A DNA stretch of 64,000 nucleotides, taken from contig NC_081186.1 in NCBI RefSeq assembly GCF_029867415.1, forward strand, positions 25,857,915 to 25,921,914, read 5' to 3'. A program made the translations under genes and the position numbers. Within the stretch, counting starts at the first letter, position 1; each line of letters begins with the position of its first letter. The stretch comes from Vicia villosa. Lineage: Eukaryota; Streptophyta; Magnoliopsida; Fabales; Fabaceae. Under the pieces are notes generated by a model, which saw nothing but the letters and a program-made list of their open reading frames with translations, had not been told where the DNA came from and did not search any database. This document shows, one piece after another, positions 21,541-33,936 of the stretch.

Positions 21541-24021
21541 TCATTCGTTAAGGAAACGCCTATCATTAAAATAAAACAAACTTTGCTCAGAGATTTGAAA
21601 AATGGCGCCACCCTCCATCTTCGTCTTCAACCTCAAGCTCCATCAATTCAAATTTCTGAACTCTCTCAACTCTCAACCATTTGCAATGATGTAAACATGA
21701 AACTTGCTCTAAATTCACTCACGATTCTAAATATGTAACTAACATGAATTAATATTAACTACATCTAACTAATTTACCAGAAATCGTGAAGAACCCTAAA
21801 ATTTCAAAATCAAATTAAATGACTATACTGAAAGATAAATGGATGATGATAGAGGGTTTTCAATCCTCTGATGATGCTGAACAAGATAGAATCGAGCTAT
21901 TTCACAAAGAGTACTTAAATTAGAGAAGTGAGGTTCAGAAACTTACCTCTGAAAATGGAGGTCGTGAGGATGATAGAGACCACCTGGGCTTGAATGAATG
22001 ATCTCAATAGCTTCCCTGAGACTCAATGATGCTAACTGGATGCTTATTGTAGCCTGAATCCTTCTGAATTGTTCTATGGACCTCCCTCGATCTCAGCTTC
22101 AAGTGAACATGGAGGTTGTTGAATTTGGAGTTACAGATGAGCTGCAGCCATCTGGTTAGCTTCACTATGACCTGAGGAGTGTGCCTGGATGATTGGCTTG
22201 GCTTGAAACCTCCTGAATTGTTCTGTGGTCCTCCAACTGCAAGTGCTCCAAATGAGAGGTGGAGATGATGATTCTCCACGCCCAGCAGTGTTCCAGAGGT
22301 TTGGATCACCTCCAAATGCCTCCCTCAATGTGTTTGAATACTTATTTTCAAAGAGAGAGCTTTGGTTTGAAGAATCCGAGTCTTCTTGCCAAAGGACCTT
22401 TGAAAAAACTAAGTATGAAGAAAGAAAAGAGAAAGCAAGAATTCTGTTGCTTTGGTGTGTTTTTTGAATGAGAATGAGGCCTCTATTTATAGGCAAATGT
22501 CTCATTACTGATTGGGAGAGTGAGCTTGCTTAGTGAAGCAAGTTTGGTTTCTTAGCCATGAAGAAATTTCAAAGAATATCCAAGTGTGATCATTGCATTT
22601 TCGAGCCACCTCCCCTATCCATTGATTCTATCTGATCTTAGGGGACAATTCAGATGCAAAGTGAGCTCTAATTGGTTGGTGAGAAGATTCCTTGGGTGAT
22701 TCATCAATTTGCCATAAATTCTCAAAAGTAATCATTACATAATCACATGTTCTTGTTTTAGGAATCTTCTTCAATTATCATGGCATGGTGAAAATGAATG
22801 CATGGCATTGTTTCAGACATGTTATGGGTCGTGTAGCATCCATTCATGAAGCAAAATGCACAAAATTGCAAAGTTCCAATTTGCACATGACCTATAATTT
22901 TACTTCATGAGGCCAACTTTGAACAAGCATAACTCCTAGCTCAAATTGAATTTGGAGAAGGTTGAACACAATTTGGAAAGCCCTAAACATCTACTTCAAA
23001 TCATTAGTTTATGTCTTCTTCAGAATCATTTGGGAAATTTGTGAAAAATGAGCCCAAAGTTGGATGAAAACTAGGTTAAAACACTTAGAAAAATTTCTAA
23101 GTGTTTATGACCTAAACTTCAAAATTTCCAAAACTTCATAAATGGTTGATCTTTTGAAAAAAGTTCCTTTGTAAGATGTTGTTTTATTTTGCAAGATCTA
23201 CAACTTTCATGTTGGAAGTTTTTTGAGTTGTGTAGGTGAAATTTTGAGTTCTCACCATGCCTTAAAAAACCCTAATTCCCGACTTTTTGTTCCTTGATGA
23301 ATTTCTTTGAATTTCTTTGGTCAAATGACTTTGACATCCATATATTGATGATATTGATCTTTGAAAGTCATTTTTTGACCAAAAACCTTAAAAGTCAATG
23401 ATGAATCTGTACAGTTGACTTTTCCTGACAAAGTGAATTTTTGGGCTTTTTGTGTAGAAACAAGATCTTCTCCTCAAATGAATGATGTAAATGGATTATA
23501 TTGAGGTAGTAAAGACTCTTGAATCATGTCTTGAGTTTTGGATTCATGCCCTGATTAAAAAGTCAACTATCTTGGTGAATTAGGTCAAAACCCTAATTTG
23601 TCGACCATGTGAAAATAATGACTGTAGACTTTGAATTGAAGTGTGATGTCCAGTGGATCTTGTAATATGAGATATTTGAAGATGATTGATGTCTTTGAAT
23701 GATCCCCTGAGGTTTTTTAGGGCTTCCCAAATGTGATCCCTGATTTTAGTCCTTGATAGGCTCCAAACCCTAGTCTGTTGATCTGAGTAATCCTGTACTT
23801 AGATGACTGGGTGTCTTAATCAATCATAGGTGTAATAATAAGGCTTTTGAGTCTTATGATTGTATTAGAGACTAATCCCTCTATTGATTGATCCTTTGCC
23901 TGAATTTTCTTGTCTTTGAACACCCTCGATTGAATGCCAGACTGCCCTGGGTACTTACTTTGACTTGATGAAAATCCTGAAGATATGTCATCTCAGGGGG
24001 GTCAAAAATTAGGGTATGACA

Positions 24022-24036
24022 GATGCCCCTATTTAA
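24022..24036 (-). promoter_or_regulatory. Polypurine tract of element A
   Basis: Sense strand TTAAATAGGGGCATC immediately before the 3' LTR start. It primes plus-strand DNA synthesis in LTR retrotransposons. Confidence 0.75.
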
Positions 24037-24390
24037 GTTTCTTTTATCTGGAGGGAGAGAGATTGAGATCTCGATTTCTCCTGCGTAAAAGAGACTTAAA
24101 TATCAAAGAATGCCCGAATTTTGGGCGCTCCTGAGATGATAAAATCTTTGCATGATTTGATCCCGTTGTCGCACTTGGCGGGGGATGAGGAGACAAACTC
24201 CTGTAGAAATACTTGATGTGGATTCTGGTGAATGGATGGCAATGTAGGATGCGCAATCCATCTTCTTTAACTAAGTGTTGATACTTAGAAAAAGGTAAAC
24301 AACCTCCTCTCGTTCCGGATGTCCAAATCTCGAAACTGGTCTCAGTTGCGTTTGGACAATATCTCAGATAAAGAGAAAATCTCCAAAGGT

Positions 24391-24775
24391 CTGTTTCCTC
24401 ATCAAACTTCTTACCAGCGCTTGGAGGTAAGATGCCATTTGACGGCTGTAGAGAAACTTCAAAGGTTTGTTTCCTCGTCAAACTTCTTATCAGCGCTTGG
24501 AGATAAGATGCCATTTGACGGCTGTAAAGAAACTTCAAAGGTTTGTTTCCTCGTCAAACTTCTTATCAGCGCTTGGAGATAAGATGCCATTTGACGGCTG
24601 TAAAGAAACTTCAAAGGTTTGTTTCCTCGTCAAACTTCTTATCAGCGCTTGGAGATAAGATGCCATTTGACGGCTGTAAAGAAACTTCAAAGGTTTGTTT
24701 CCTCGTCAAACTTCTTATCAGCGCTTGGAGATAAGATGCCATTTGACGGCTGTAAAGAAACTTCACCATCTTCCC
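24391..24775 (-). repeat. 76-bp tandem repeat, five copies
   Basis: Period exactly 76 bp, copies 2-5 almost identical and copy 1 slightly diverged. Each unit holds a nested hairpin (CGTCAAA/TTTGACG outside, CTTATC/GATAAG inside). Reading frames through it are repeat artefacts. Confidence 0.92.
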
Positions 24776-26384
24776 TTTTGACTTGACGTCTTTGAAAGAA
24801 TGTCATATGGCCTCATGATCTTTTGAGGGGCTAATGACTTTGTTTGAAGGCGGACGAACTGTTTTCGGGGTGAAAACTGCCATTCGTCGACTGATGCCTG
24901 GGGAATCAACGAACTGTTTTCCTAAGAGGAAAACTGCCATTCATCGACTCTGTGGGGAGCTAAGCATCCCATGAATAGACAAACTGTTTGAAGAAACTGC
25001 CATTTGTCGATCTCTTGAGTATTTAACAGACAAACTGTCTTTCCTTGGGGAAAGACTACCATTTGTTGACTCCGCTGGGGATCATGAACTATCTTCTGGA
25101 TGAAGACTACCATTCACTGATTCTACTGGGGAATCATTTGTCGATCTGCTGGGAGATTCTGAATTATTTTCTTTGACGAAAAAGTGGCATCTCTCGACCT
25201 TGCTGGGGAAATACCAAACCTGTAGGGAATTCCAAAATGTGAAGCAGACCATCTTATCTGAAGAAGGCTGTCGAATGTCGCTCTGCAGGAGATTCTCGGC
25301 TGAGGAATTCCAAAAGTGAACAAACTATCTCCTTGAGGGAGACAACCATTTGTTGACTTGCTTGGGGAGATCCTTGTGTATGAACTGTTGTTTCGAAGGA
25401 AAAAGTTTCTCCGGAATTTGCAGGGGAAACTTGAGTTCATGCCTAAATGACTCAAGCATTCACAGGATCAAAGCCTGATTCGGCTATGCAATTATGATGT
25501 AATGTATGCATGAATATTATGACAATGATAAAATGTAAAGTGAATGTGAATAGAATTGTCGCGGATGTAAAATCCTAAGATACGACTGAAATTCTTGTGG
25601 ATCAGAAGATGTCCTCTTCTTGGAGTTCGAACTCTGTCGGGAATATCTGGTTATCAGTTGTCCGCTGTCCGAAGTAAGTAGTATGAATTAAAGTGAAGAT
25701 CCGTCATCGGGAGATGTTCGCAAAGCGACCTCATGGGGAATACTTGATTCCCGGAATCTCGCCCGTTCTCGGAGCAACTGTTTGCATTCTTCCTATTGTT
25801 TGTAAACCTTAGAAAGAAATTTCACCTTTATTTTTGCAAGTAAATTCATTTTTATTTTATGAAAACATTTGTTTCAAGAAATTGACTGTTTAAACTTAAA
25901 ATGCATTCCAAGAAACTGAATAAGACTAGATTGCAAAGGAAAAGCACAAGGCTCAAATTATCATATATGGAATGGTAATCAGCCAAATGCTTGATTCCAT
26001 GGAGTATTTACAAAGTTGGAAATTGGTAATTTTCGGGAAAAGGGCTACGATGAAACGTGACGACCGTTATCTTTCCCTTCCACTCCGAGTTGCGCTGTAT
26101 TCGTGCTTCGTAGAAGATGACCTGCTGATGATGAATACTCCGCTATGGATTTTGAATGATCAAGTTTGTCCTGAACACAGTTACTTGCCATATATCCCTA
26201 ACTTTTGCGTAAACTACCCCTTTCGGGTTTTAAGTCTACCGGGATTGATTAATATATATATTTTTTTTATGTCTCTAATTTTTGCCTGAATCGCCCTTTC
26301 GGGTTTTCGATTCACCGAGACGCTCTTTTTTGCCTAAGTCGCTCTTTGCGAGTTTTCAACTTAGCGAGCTGTTCTTTTGTTTAT

Positions 26385-27060
26385 TTAGGCGAAGTATTTC
26401 TTGACTGCGTCGACGTTCACAGGACGGGTGAATTCTTCTCCATCCATAGTCGTGAGTATTAAGGCTCCTCCTGAGAAAGCTCTCTTGACCACGTAGGGGC
26501 CGTCATAATTGGGAGTCCATTTCCCTCTCGAATCTGTGAGAAAAGATTGAATCTTTTTGAGTACAAGGTCGCCTTCTTTGATTGTGCGAGGTCGAACCTT
26601 TTTGTTGAAAGCTTTCTTCATTCTTTGTTGATATAGCTGTCCGTGGCATAAAGCTGTCATGCGCTTTTCTTCGATTAAGTTCAATTCATCGAATCTGCTT
26701 TGACACCACTCGGCTTCTGTTAATTTTGCCTCCGTCAAAACTCTCATTGATGGAATCTCAACCTCTATAGGTAGGACTGCCTCCATGCCATATACAAGGG
26801 AGAAAGGAGTTGCTCCAGTCGAAGTACGTACTGATGTACGGTAACCATGAAGAGCATACGGGAGCATTTCATGCCAATCCTTGTAAGTGATGACCATCTT
26901 CTGAATGATTTTCTTGATGTTTTTGTTAGCTGCTTCTACAGCTCCATTCATCTTTGGTCTGTAAGGAGATGAGTTGTGATGTTCGATCTTAAATTCTTCA
27001 CAAAGCTCCTTCATCATTTTGTTATTCAAATTTGACCCATTGTCAGTGATTATCTTGCTA
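26385..27060 (-). CDS. Tat/Ogre integrase, C-terminal half (element A), cut by the gap
   Basis: About 225 residues ending at a stop at 26,385. It begins inside the DDE core with the second catalytic Asp (IITDNGSN) and includes the catalytic Glu (NGAVEAANKN), then HGYRTSVRTSTGATPFSLVYGMEAVLP in two halves around 26,800-26,850 and a GPY/F module (WTPNYDGPYVV) that helps target integration. No stop or frameshift in this part, so it looks young. The remaining pol is in or beyond the N gap at 27,061; sequence right of the gap belongs to another element, so a frame read through the gap is false. Confidence 0.9.
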
Positions 27061-27160
27061 NNNNNNNNNNNNNNNNNNNNNNNNNNNNNNNNNNNNNNNN
27101 NNNNNNNNNNNNNNNNNNNNNNNNNNNNNNNNNNNNNNNNNNNNNNNNNNNNNNNNNNNN
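27061..27160. other. Assembly gap (100 N)
   Basis: Exactly 100 N, a conventional unknown-length gap. It separates element A integrase from an Athila-type array, so the true junction is not visible. Confidence 0.98.
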
Positions 27161-27781
27161 AATAGTTTTTGGGGATACTCTTTTGTTGAAAATTTTCTTG
27201 TTGGATGTCCACATCTTCACAAATTGTTAAATTTATGGTTTTATCCAAAACTCGATCATCTTCAAGTTTCCTTATTTCTTCTTCCCCGTATTTCTTTTTT
27301 ACCTCAAATTCTTCTATTCTTACGGCATCCTCTTCATCTGATGTTAAGCATTTTTCTTCTGGTTCCACTATCTCTTCTTCCAACTGTAACTTTCTCCAAA
27401 TAAACCTATCTGGATAAAAGTTAGCTTCCTTCACTTCATTCATAAGGATTCTTTACTCCCTCTTATATGCTTTAAAAATTTTAGTCGCCTCTTCCAAGGT
27501 GACTCCTGAATCAGGCGACCAAACATGCAGGAGATAAGGTGGCAATGTATCAAAACAATACATAGCTACAAACTCAGACAATTTGTTAGTAGCAAAGTAT
27601 AGAAGAATTCATGAAGCAAAAATAATCAACCTTTTTTTTCTTTTCTTTTTTATAATAAAATCAAATTCAAATAAACAAAAACTTAAAACAAAATTTTAGC
27701 TGACGAGCAACAAAATTTCAATCTGAACTAAAATTAAAACTCTATATTTTGGCAGTCCCCGGGCAACGGCGCCAAAAAACT

Positions 27782-29336
27782 TGATCGGAAAAATAGCAAG
27801 TGTACAATTTTGCCTCTGTAGTAATAATAGGGAAATTCCCTGAATGTCGATCTCAAGGACTGCACGTTAATATCGAGTTTAATAATGGTTCAATTAAACA
27901 AAAACTGTATTTGGAATTTTGTTTGCAAATTTTCACTAAACAAGAATTAAAATAAGCAGAAAAGTAAATTGGCTTTTTGACAAATATAAGTATTATGCTG
28001 GGGTATAGTGTGTGATTGTTCCTGTAATAACCTTGGATTTAGATCTCTTCAACAAGTTCATACTATTCAATTACCAGCCCTTTAGGATATTTTCCCCTAA
28101 TTCCTTAGCGGGAAAACCTTTGAACATTCATCTTAAATCCTAAGTCCTTAGAGAATTATGATAAAGTCAAGCCTTTATGTTATCAAGAGTTAACCGGTAA
28201 CTATAGGGTATCCCTAGTCCTAGGTGATATCTACTATAGTCTAATCGTACAAAAACCTTAACAACCGCGGTCCAGCAAATCGTTAACCGTAAATCAATCC
28301 TTGTTTGTCCGACAAAGAAAGCATAAAAACATTGCATAATCAAATTGAATAATAAAACATGCAATTGAGGAAATCAAGAATTCAAAGTCATTACATGATC
28401 CAATCAGGGACACCCCCTAGCATTGGGGATTAGCTACTCATATCGTTCAAAGAAAACAAAATATAAAATAGAGACGTTACAAGAATTGAGATGATAGTTG
28501 ATCTTCAATCGCTTCCGTTCATGAAAACCTTCTTCTCTCCCAAACCCTTGTTTTCTCCAATCTTCAATTGTGCTTCTTCTCACGGCCAAAAAAGTCCTCT
28601 AATTCATCGTTAAAACTCTTCTAAATAGTGCAAACTCACTTAGGTTGGTTGAAAGTACCCAAAATACCCCCTTGGGTCAACACTTAATAAAAAATCACAA
28701 AAATTAGCAAAATCAGCGTTTCAGCCAACACTGCCCGTGTTAGGCAACACGGGTGGCTGTGTTGGCCCCCTGAACTTAATTTTTCAAAATCACACTCAGC
28801 ACTGCTGACACGGGTGGCCGTGTTAGGTAACACGGGCCGTGTTGCTCCTTAACTTCAGAATTTGGATTTGCGTTCTTCATGAAAGTTGTAGCCCTTTTCG
28901 TTAGCGAAATTTTTCCACCGGAACCGCGTCAATCGGAGTTACGAAGCTCTAGTTATGATCAAAATACTACACACCTGTCACGATGAGAAACATGCTGAAA
29001 ATTTCAAGATCTCACACTTGCTAACACGAGTCGTGTCAGCCCCGTGACTTTCATCTCTTTTGCATTTTCTTGGCCACGCTTCATCCTAACACGGCCAGTT
29101 TCAGCTGACACAGGTGGTCGTGTCAGACCTCATGTAGCTTGACTTTTCACTTCCTTCGAAACTCCCCTTTTTGTACTTTTTGGCATTGATTTGTCTCGAT
29201 TTATTCCTTTAAGCCTGCAAATAGTAAAATACACAACCAAAGCATAAAATGTAGAATAAAGAAAGAAAACACTCGATAACATAACTTAAACATACTTAAA
29301 AACAACGGTAAATATATGTGTGAAAACCACTGATCA
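27782..29336 (-). repeat. Athila-type LTR, array copy 1
   Basis: Same LTR as copies 2-4. The PBS beside it (near 27,755) has an extra G, and the internal segment to its left has several one-base differences, consistent with poorer consensus next to the gap. Confidence 0.9.
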
Positions 29337-30455
29337 AACTCCCCCAAACTTAAACCGTTGCTTGACCTCAAGCGACAATTACAAAAGTTAATGACCCTCA
29401 AAGCACACGGTGTTCATACGTGAGATATCCACCTGTATTGATCAAGAAACAGTTGGTTCGGCATTCACATGACGCGACGAGTTTTATTACCACATTAAAC
29501 CTCGAGCTCCCGTTTCGGATACCTCTCCAACTATGCTTTGCACTTAAGTCTCTTTCCGATTTTCCTCCTCTTTCATTCGGACAATCATATTAAGGCACTG
29601 CATCTCTTATAATACTCATCACCTGCATGAGACGAATCAAGGCTTCTTATTTTCTTTTCGTGGCACCAAACTAGCAGCATTGGCTACTTTTTATTACCGA
29701 TGAAATTTTCAAACTTTGCAGTTATATATTGTCCTTTTGGACGACGTTTGGGGATCAATCTCCTTTGGGCTGAATAACCGGGTGAGGGTTACCCAACTTA
29801 GCGAGCCGATTGCCTTTTACCGCCTTTTCATCATTTGGTGCCAACTTTATATCTCTTTTTTTTTCTCAACCAGTCACCATGCAAGTGAATCTGAATTATG
29901 CCCGACTGTATCAATAAACTACTCGAGAAGTACTTCTCAGGAGACAAGTACTATGGTGCAAATCTACACGTTAGACTCGTATTTCTTTTAGGGAACCAAG
30001 GGTGTTTAAACAAACCTCTTCTTGTCACATTATTCCGCATTTCCTGTCCTCAAACAAACCTCGTTTCATCCCTATATACTATTCCTGATCACTCTTTAGG
30101 ATCAAAACTTCTTCAACAAAAATTAAAATTTCGGTCAAAATTTGGGCAGAATTCACTTTATGGTTTCACATCATACCAATAACATAAAAATAACATAAAA
30201 ATAAAATGCAAAGAGAAGAGCCTCCCCCAAACTTGAACTAAACATTGGCCTCAATGTTTCAGAACGAGCCTGAGAGAGGTGACTCACAGAGGGTAATGCA
30301 CTCTAATAATCACTTCCAAACTTTCACCAGAGACGTCCTCTTTTATTTCCTGAAAATAACAAAAACAAACAGAAAAATTAATTATTAAAACCGTGGGTTG
30401 CCTCCCACGAAGCGCTTCGTTTAACGTCGCATGGCTCGACGATCCATTCCCCTTG

Positions 30456-31103
30456 TTAGGGTGGCATATATGACACAAAGAACACATCATCTTTTTTCTT
30501 TCTTTTGTTTGGTAGCAACCCCATGAACTTAAAGTACCGATGATGTTGCTCCCAAATCCTTTTCAGCTTGATTTTATTGAACAAGGCATAAATATCTTCC
30601 AATACTTTGTCAATTTCTTGTCTTTCATCTGCCTTGTTGTAAAAATAGTTTTTGGGGATACTCTTTTGTTGAAAATTTTCTTGTTGGATGTCCACATCTT
30701 CACAAATTGTTAAATTTATGGTTTTATCCAAAACTCGATCATCTTCAAGTTTCCTTATTTCTTCTTCCCCGTATTTCTTTTTTACCTCAAATTCTTCTAT
30801 TCTTACTGCATCCTCTTCATCTGATGTTAAGCATTTTTCTTCTGGTTCCACATACTCTTCTTCCAACTGTAACTTTCTCCAAATAAACCTATCTGGATAA
30901 AAGTTAGCTTCCTTACATTCATTCATAAGGATTCTTACCTCCCTCTTATATGCTTTAAAAATTTTAGTCGCCTCTTCCAAGGTGACTCCTGAATCAGGCG
31001 ACCAACATGCAGGAGATACAGGTGGCAATGTATCAAAACAATACATAGCTACAAAACTCAGACAATTTGTTAGTAGCAAAGTATAGAAGAATTCATGAAG
31101 CAA
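30456..31103 (-). CDS. Array unit ORF, 215 residues, function unknown (copy 1 of 3)
   Basis: Starts with a hydrophobic segment (FFYTLLLTNCLSFVAMY), then a strongly charged middle (LEEEYVEPEEKCLTSDEEDA, KKKYGEEEIRKLEDDR) and a basic tail (PNKRKKKDDVFFVSYMPP). No RT, protease or zinc motif. It lies in the internal segment between PBS and PPT, in sense with the element, and is retained unbroken in all three complete units, which could mean constraint or only youth. I do not recognise the family; a relic of the Athila gag/ORF1 region is possible. Confidence 0.5.
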   Translation of the reverse strand: MLHEFFYTLLLTNCLSFVAMYCFDTLPPVSPACWSPDSGVTLEEATKIFKAYKREVRILMNECKEANFYPDRFIWRKLQLEEEYVEPEEKCLTSDEEDAVRIEEFEVKKKYGEEEIRKLEDDRVLDKTINLTICEDVDIQQENFQQKSIPKNYFYNKADERQEIDKVLEDIYALFNKIKLKRIWEQHHRYFKFMGLLPNKRKKKDDVFFVSYMPP

Positions 31104-31262
31104 AAATAATCAACCTTTTTTTTCTTTTCTTTTTTATAATAAAATCAAATTCAAATAAACAAAAACTTAAAACAAAATTTTAGCTGACGAGCAACAAAAT
31201 TTCAATTGAACTAAAATTAAAACTCTATATTTTGGCAGTCCCCGGCAACGGCGCCAAAAACT

Positions 31263-32818
31263 TGATCGGAAAAATAGCAAGTGTACTATTTTGCCTCTGT
31301 AGTAATAATAGGGAAATTCCCTGAATGTCGATCTCAAGGACTGCACGTTAATATCGAGTTTAAATAATGGTTCAATTAAACAAAAACTGTATTTGGAATT
31401 TTGTTTGCAAATTTTCACTAAACAAGAATTAAAATAAGCAGAAAAGTAAATTGGCTTTTTGACAAATATAAGTATTATGCTGGGGTATAGTGTGTGATTG
31501 TTCCTGTAATAACCTTGGATTTAGATCTCTTCAACAAGTTCATACTATTCAATTACCAGCCCTTTAGGATATTTTCCCCTAATTCCTTAGCGGGAAAACC
31601 TTTGAACATTCATCTTAAATCCTAAGTCCTTAGAGAATTATGATAAAGTCAAGCCTTTATGTTATCAAGAGTTAACCGGTAACTATAGGGTATCCCTAGT
31701 CCTAGGTGATATCTACTATAGTCTAATCGTACAAAAACCTTAACAACCGCGGTCCAGCAAATCGTTAACCGTAAATCAATCCTTGTTTGTCCGACAAAGA
31801 AAGCATAAAAACATTGCATAATCAAATTGAATAATAAAACATGCAATTGAGGAAATCAAGAATTCAAAGTCATTACATGATCCAATCAGGGACACCCCCT
31901 AGCATTGGGGATTAGCTACTCATATCGTTCAAAGAAAACAAAATATAAAATAGAGACGTTACAAGAATTGAGATGATAGTTGATCTTCAATCGCTTCCGT
32001 TCATGAAAACCTTCTTCTCTCCCAAACCCTTGTTTTCTCCAATCTTCAATTGTGCTTCTTCTCACGGCCAAAAAAGTCCTCTAATTCATCGTTAAAACTC
32101 TTCTAAATAGTGCAAACTCACTTAGGTTGGTTGAAAGTACCCAAAATACCCCCTTGGGTCAACACTTAATAAAAAATCACAAAAATTAGCAAAATCAGCG
32201 TTTCAGCCAACACTGCCCGTGTTAGGCAACACGGGTGGCCGTGTTGGCCCCCTGAACTTAATTTTTCAAAATCACACTCAGCACTGCTGACACGGGTGGC
32301 CGTGTTAGGTAACACGGGCCGTGTTGCTCCTTAACTTCAGAATTTGGATTTGCGTTCTTCATGAAAGTTGTAGCCCTTTTTGTTAGCGAAATTTTGCCAC
32401 CGGAACCGCGTCAATCGGAGTTACGAAGCTCTAGTTATGATCAAAATACTACACACCTGTCACGATGAGAAACATGCTGAAAATTTCCAGATCTCACACT
32501 TGCTAACACGAGTCGTGTCAGCCCCATGACTTTCATCTCTTTTGCATTTTCTTGGCCACGCTTCATCCTAACACGGCCAGTTTCAGCTGACACAGGTGGT
32601 CGTGTCAGACCTCATGTAGCTTGACTTTTCACTTCCTTCGAAACTCCCCTTTTTGTACTTTTTGGCATTGATTTGTCTCGATTTATTCCTTTAAGCCTGC
32701 AAATAGTAAAATACACAACCAAAGCATAAAATGTAGAATAAAGAAAGAAAACACTCGATAACATAACTTAAACATACTTAAAAACAACGGTAAATATATG
32801 TGTGAAAACCACTGATCA
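31263..32818 (-). repeat. Athila-type LTR, array copy 2
   Basis: TGATCAG to CCGATCA, 1,556 bp, PBS at 31,239-31,256, PPT side at 32,819. Contains the GC-rich CCCGTGTT/AACACGGG hairpin. Confidence 0.92.
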
Positions 32819-33936
32819 AACTCCCCCAAACTTAAACCGTTGCTTGACCTCAAGCGACAATTACAAAAGTTAATGACCCTCAAAGCACACGGTGTTCATA
32901 CGTGAGATATCCACCTGTATTGATCAAGAAACAGTTGGTTCGGCATTCACATGACGCGACGAGTTTTATTACCACATTAAACTTCGAGCTCCCGTTTCGG
33001 ATACCTCTCCAACTATGCTTTGCACTTAAGTCTCTTTCCGATTTTCCTCCTCTTTCATTCGGACAATCATATTAAGGCACTGCATCTCTTATAATACTCA
33101 TCACCTGCATGAGACGAATCAAGGCTTCTTATTTTCTTTTCGTGGCACCAAATTAGCAGCATTGGCTACTTTTTATTACCGATGAAATTTTCAAACTTTG
33201 CAGTTATATATTGTCCTTTTGGACGACGTTTGGGGATCAATCTCCTTTGGGCTGAATAGCCGGGTGAGGGTTACCCAACTTAGCGAGCCGATTGCCTTTT
33301 ACCGCCTTTTCATCATTTGGTGCCAACTTTATATCTCTTTTTTTTTCTCAACCAGTCACCATGCAAGTGAATCTGAATTATGCCCGACTGTATCAATAAA
33401 CTACTCGAGAAGTACTTCTCAGGAGACAAGTACTATGGTGCAAATCTACATGTTAGACTCGTATTTCTTTTAGGGAACCAAGGGTGTTTAAACAAACCTC
33501 TTCTTGTCACATTATTCCGCATTTCCTGTCCTCAAACAAACCTCGTTTCATCTCTATATACTATTCCTGATCACTCTTTAGGATCAAAACTTCTTCAACA
33601 AAAATTAAAATTTCGGTCAAAATTTGGGCAGAATTCACTTTATGGTTTCACATCATACCAATAACATAAAAATAACATAAAAATAAAATGCAAAGAGAAG
33701 AGCCTCCCCCAACTTGAACTAAACATTGGCCTCAATGTTTCAGAACGAGCCTGAGAGGGGTGACTCACAGAGGGTAATGCACTCTAATAATCACTTCCAA
33801 ACTTTCACCAGAGACGTCCTCTTTTATTTCCTGAAAATAACAAAAACAAACAGAAAAATTAATTATTAAAACCGTGGGTTGCCTCCCACGAAGCGCTTCG
33901 TTTAACGTCGCATAGCTCGACGATCCATTCCCCTTG

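Larger units (their letters stand above)
17890..24021 (-). mobile_element. 3' LTR of Tat/Ogre-type element A (about 6.1 kb)
   Basis: The right end is TGTCATACCC on the minus strand (24,021), directly preceded in sense direction by a polypurine tract. The left end is fuzzy and was placed by analogy with the distance from the conserved hairpin (18,112-18,144) to the LTR edge in the other copies. A 6-kb LTR is within the range known for Ogre elements. Inside are a hairpin-rich tandem region (18,400-20,420), AT-rich DNA (20,900-21,300), two tRNA-like cassettes (21,329-21,382 and 21,471-21,535) and a GTCAA-rich region near 23,300-23,600. No protein-coding gene is supported. Confidence 0.7.
24022..26384 (-). 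repeat. 3' UTR of element A, with tandem hairpin arrays
   Basis: Non-coding 2.36 kb between the integrase stop and the PPT. It holds a five-copy 76-bp tandem repeat (24,391-24,775), then a more diverged array of about 65-bp units (24,840-25,450) that share the frame GACRAACTG, stem-loop, ACTGCCATTYRTCGA. Tandem repeats in the 3' UTR are a known hallmark of Tat-lineage elements (e.g. PisTR-A of pea Ogre). From 25,450 to 26,384 no repeat is obvious; CCCTAACTTTTGCSTRAACT near 26,197 is shared with element B at about 51,981. Confidence 0.8.

Noticed and set aside
24319..24734. Repeated reading frames with near-identical 60-residue proteins
   Set aside because: They follow the 76-bp tandem repeat in a non-coding 3' UTR; the same protein reappears every 76 bp simply because the DNA repeats.
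26385..27443. A single 352-residue protein across the N gap
   Set aside because: The N run happens to keep frame; left of it is Tat integrase, right of it the charged ORF of an Athila array unit with changed bases.
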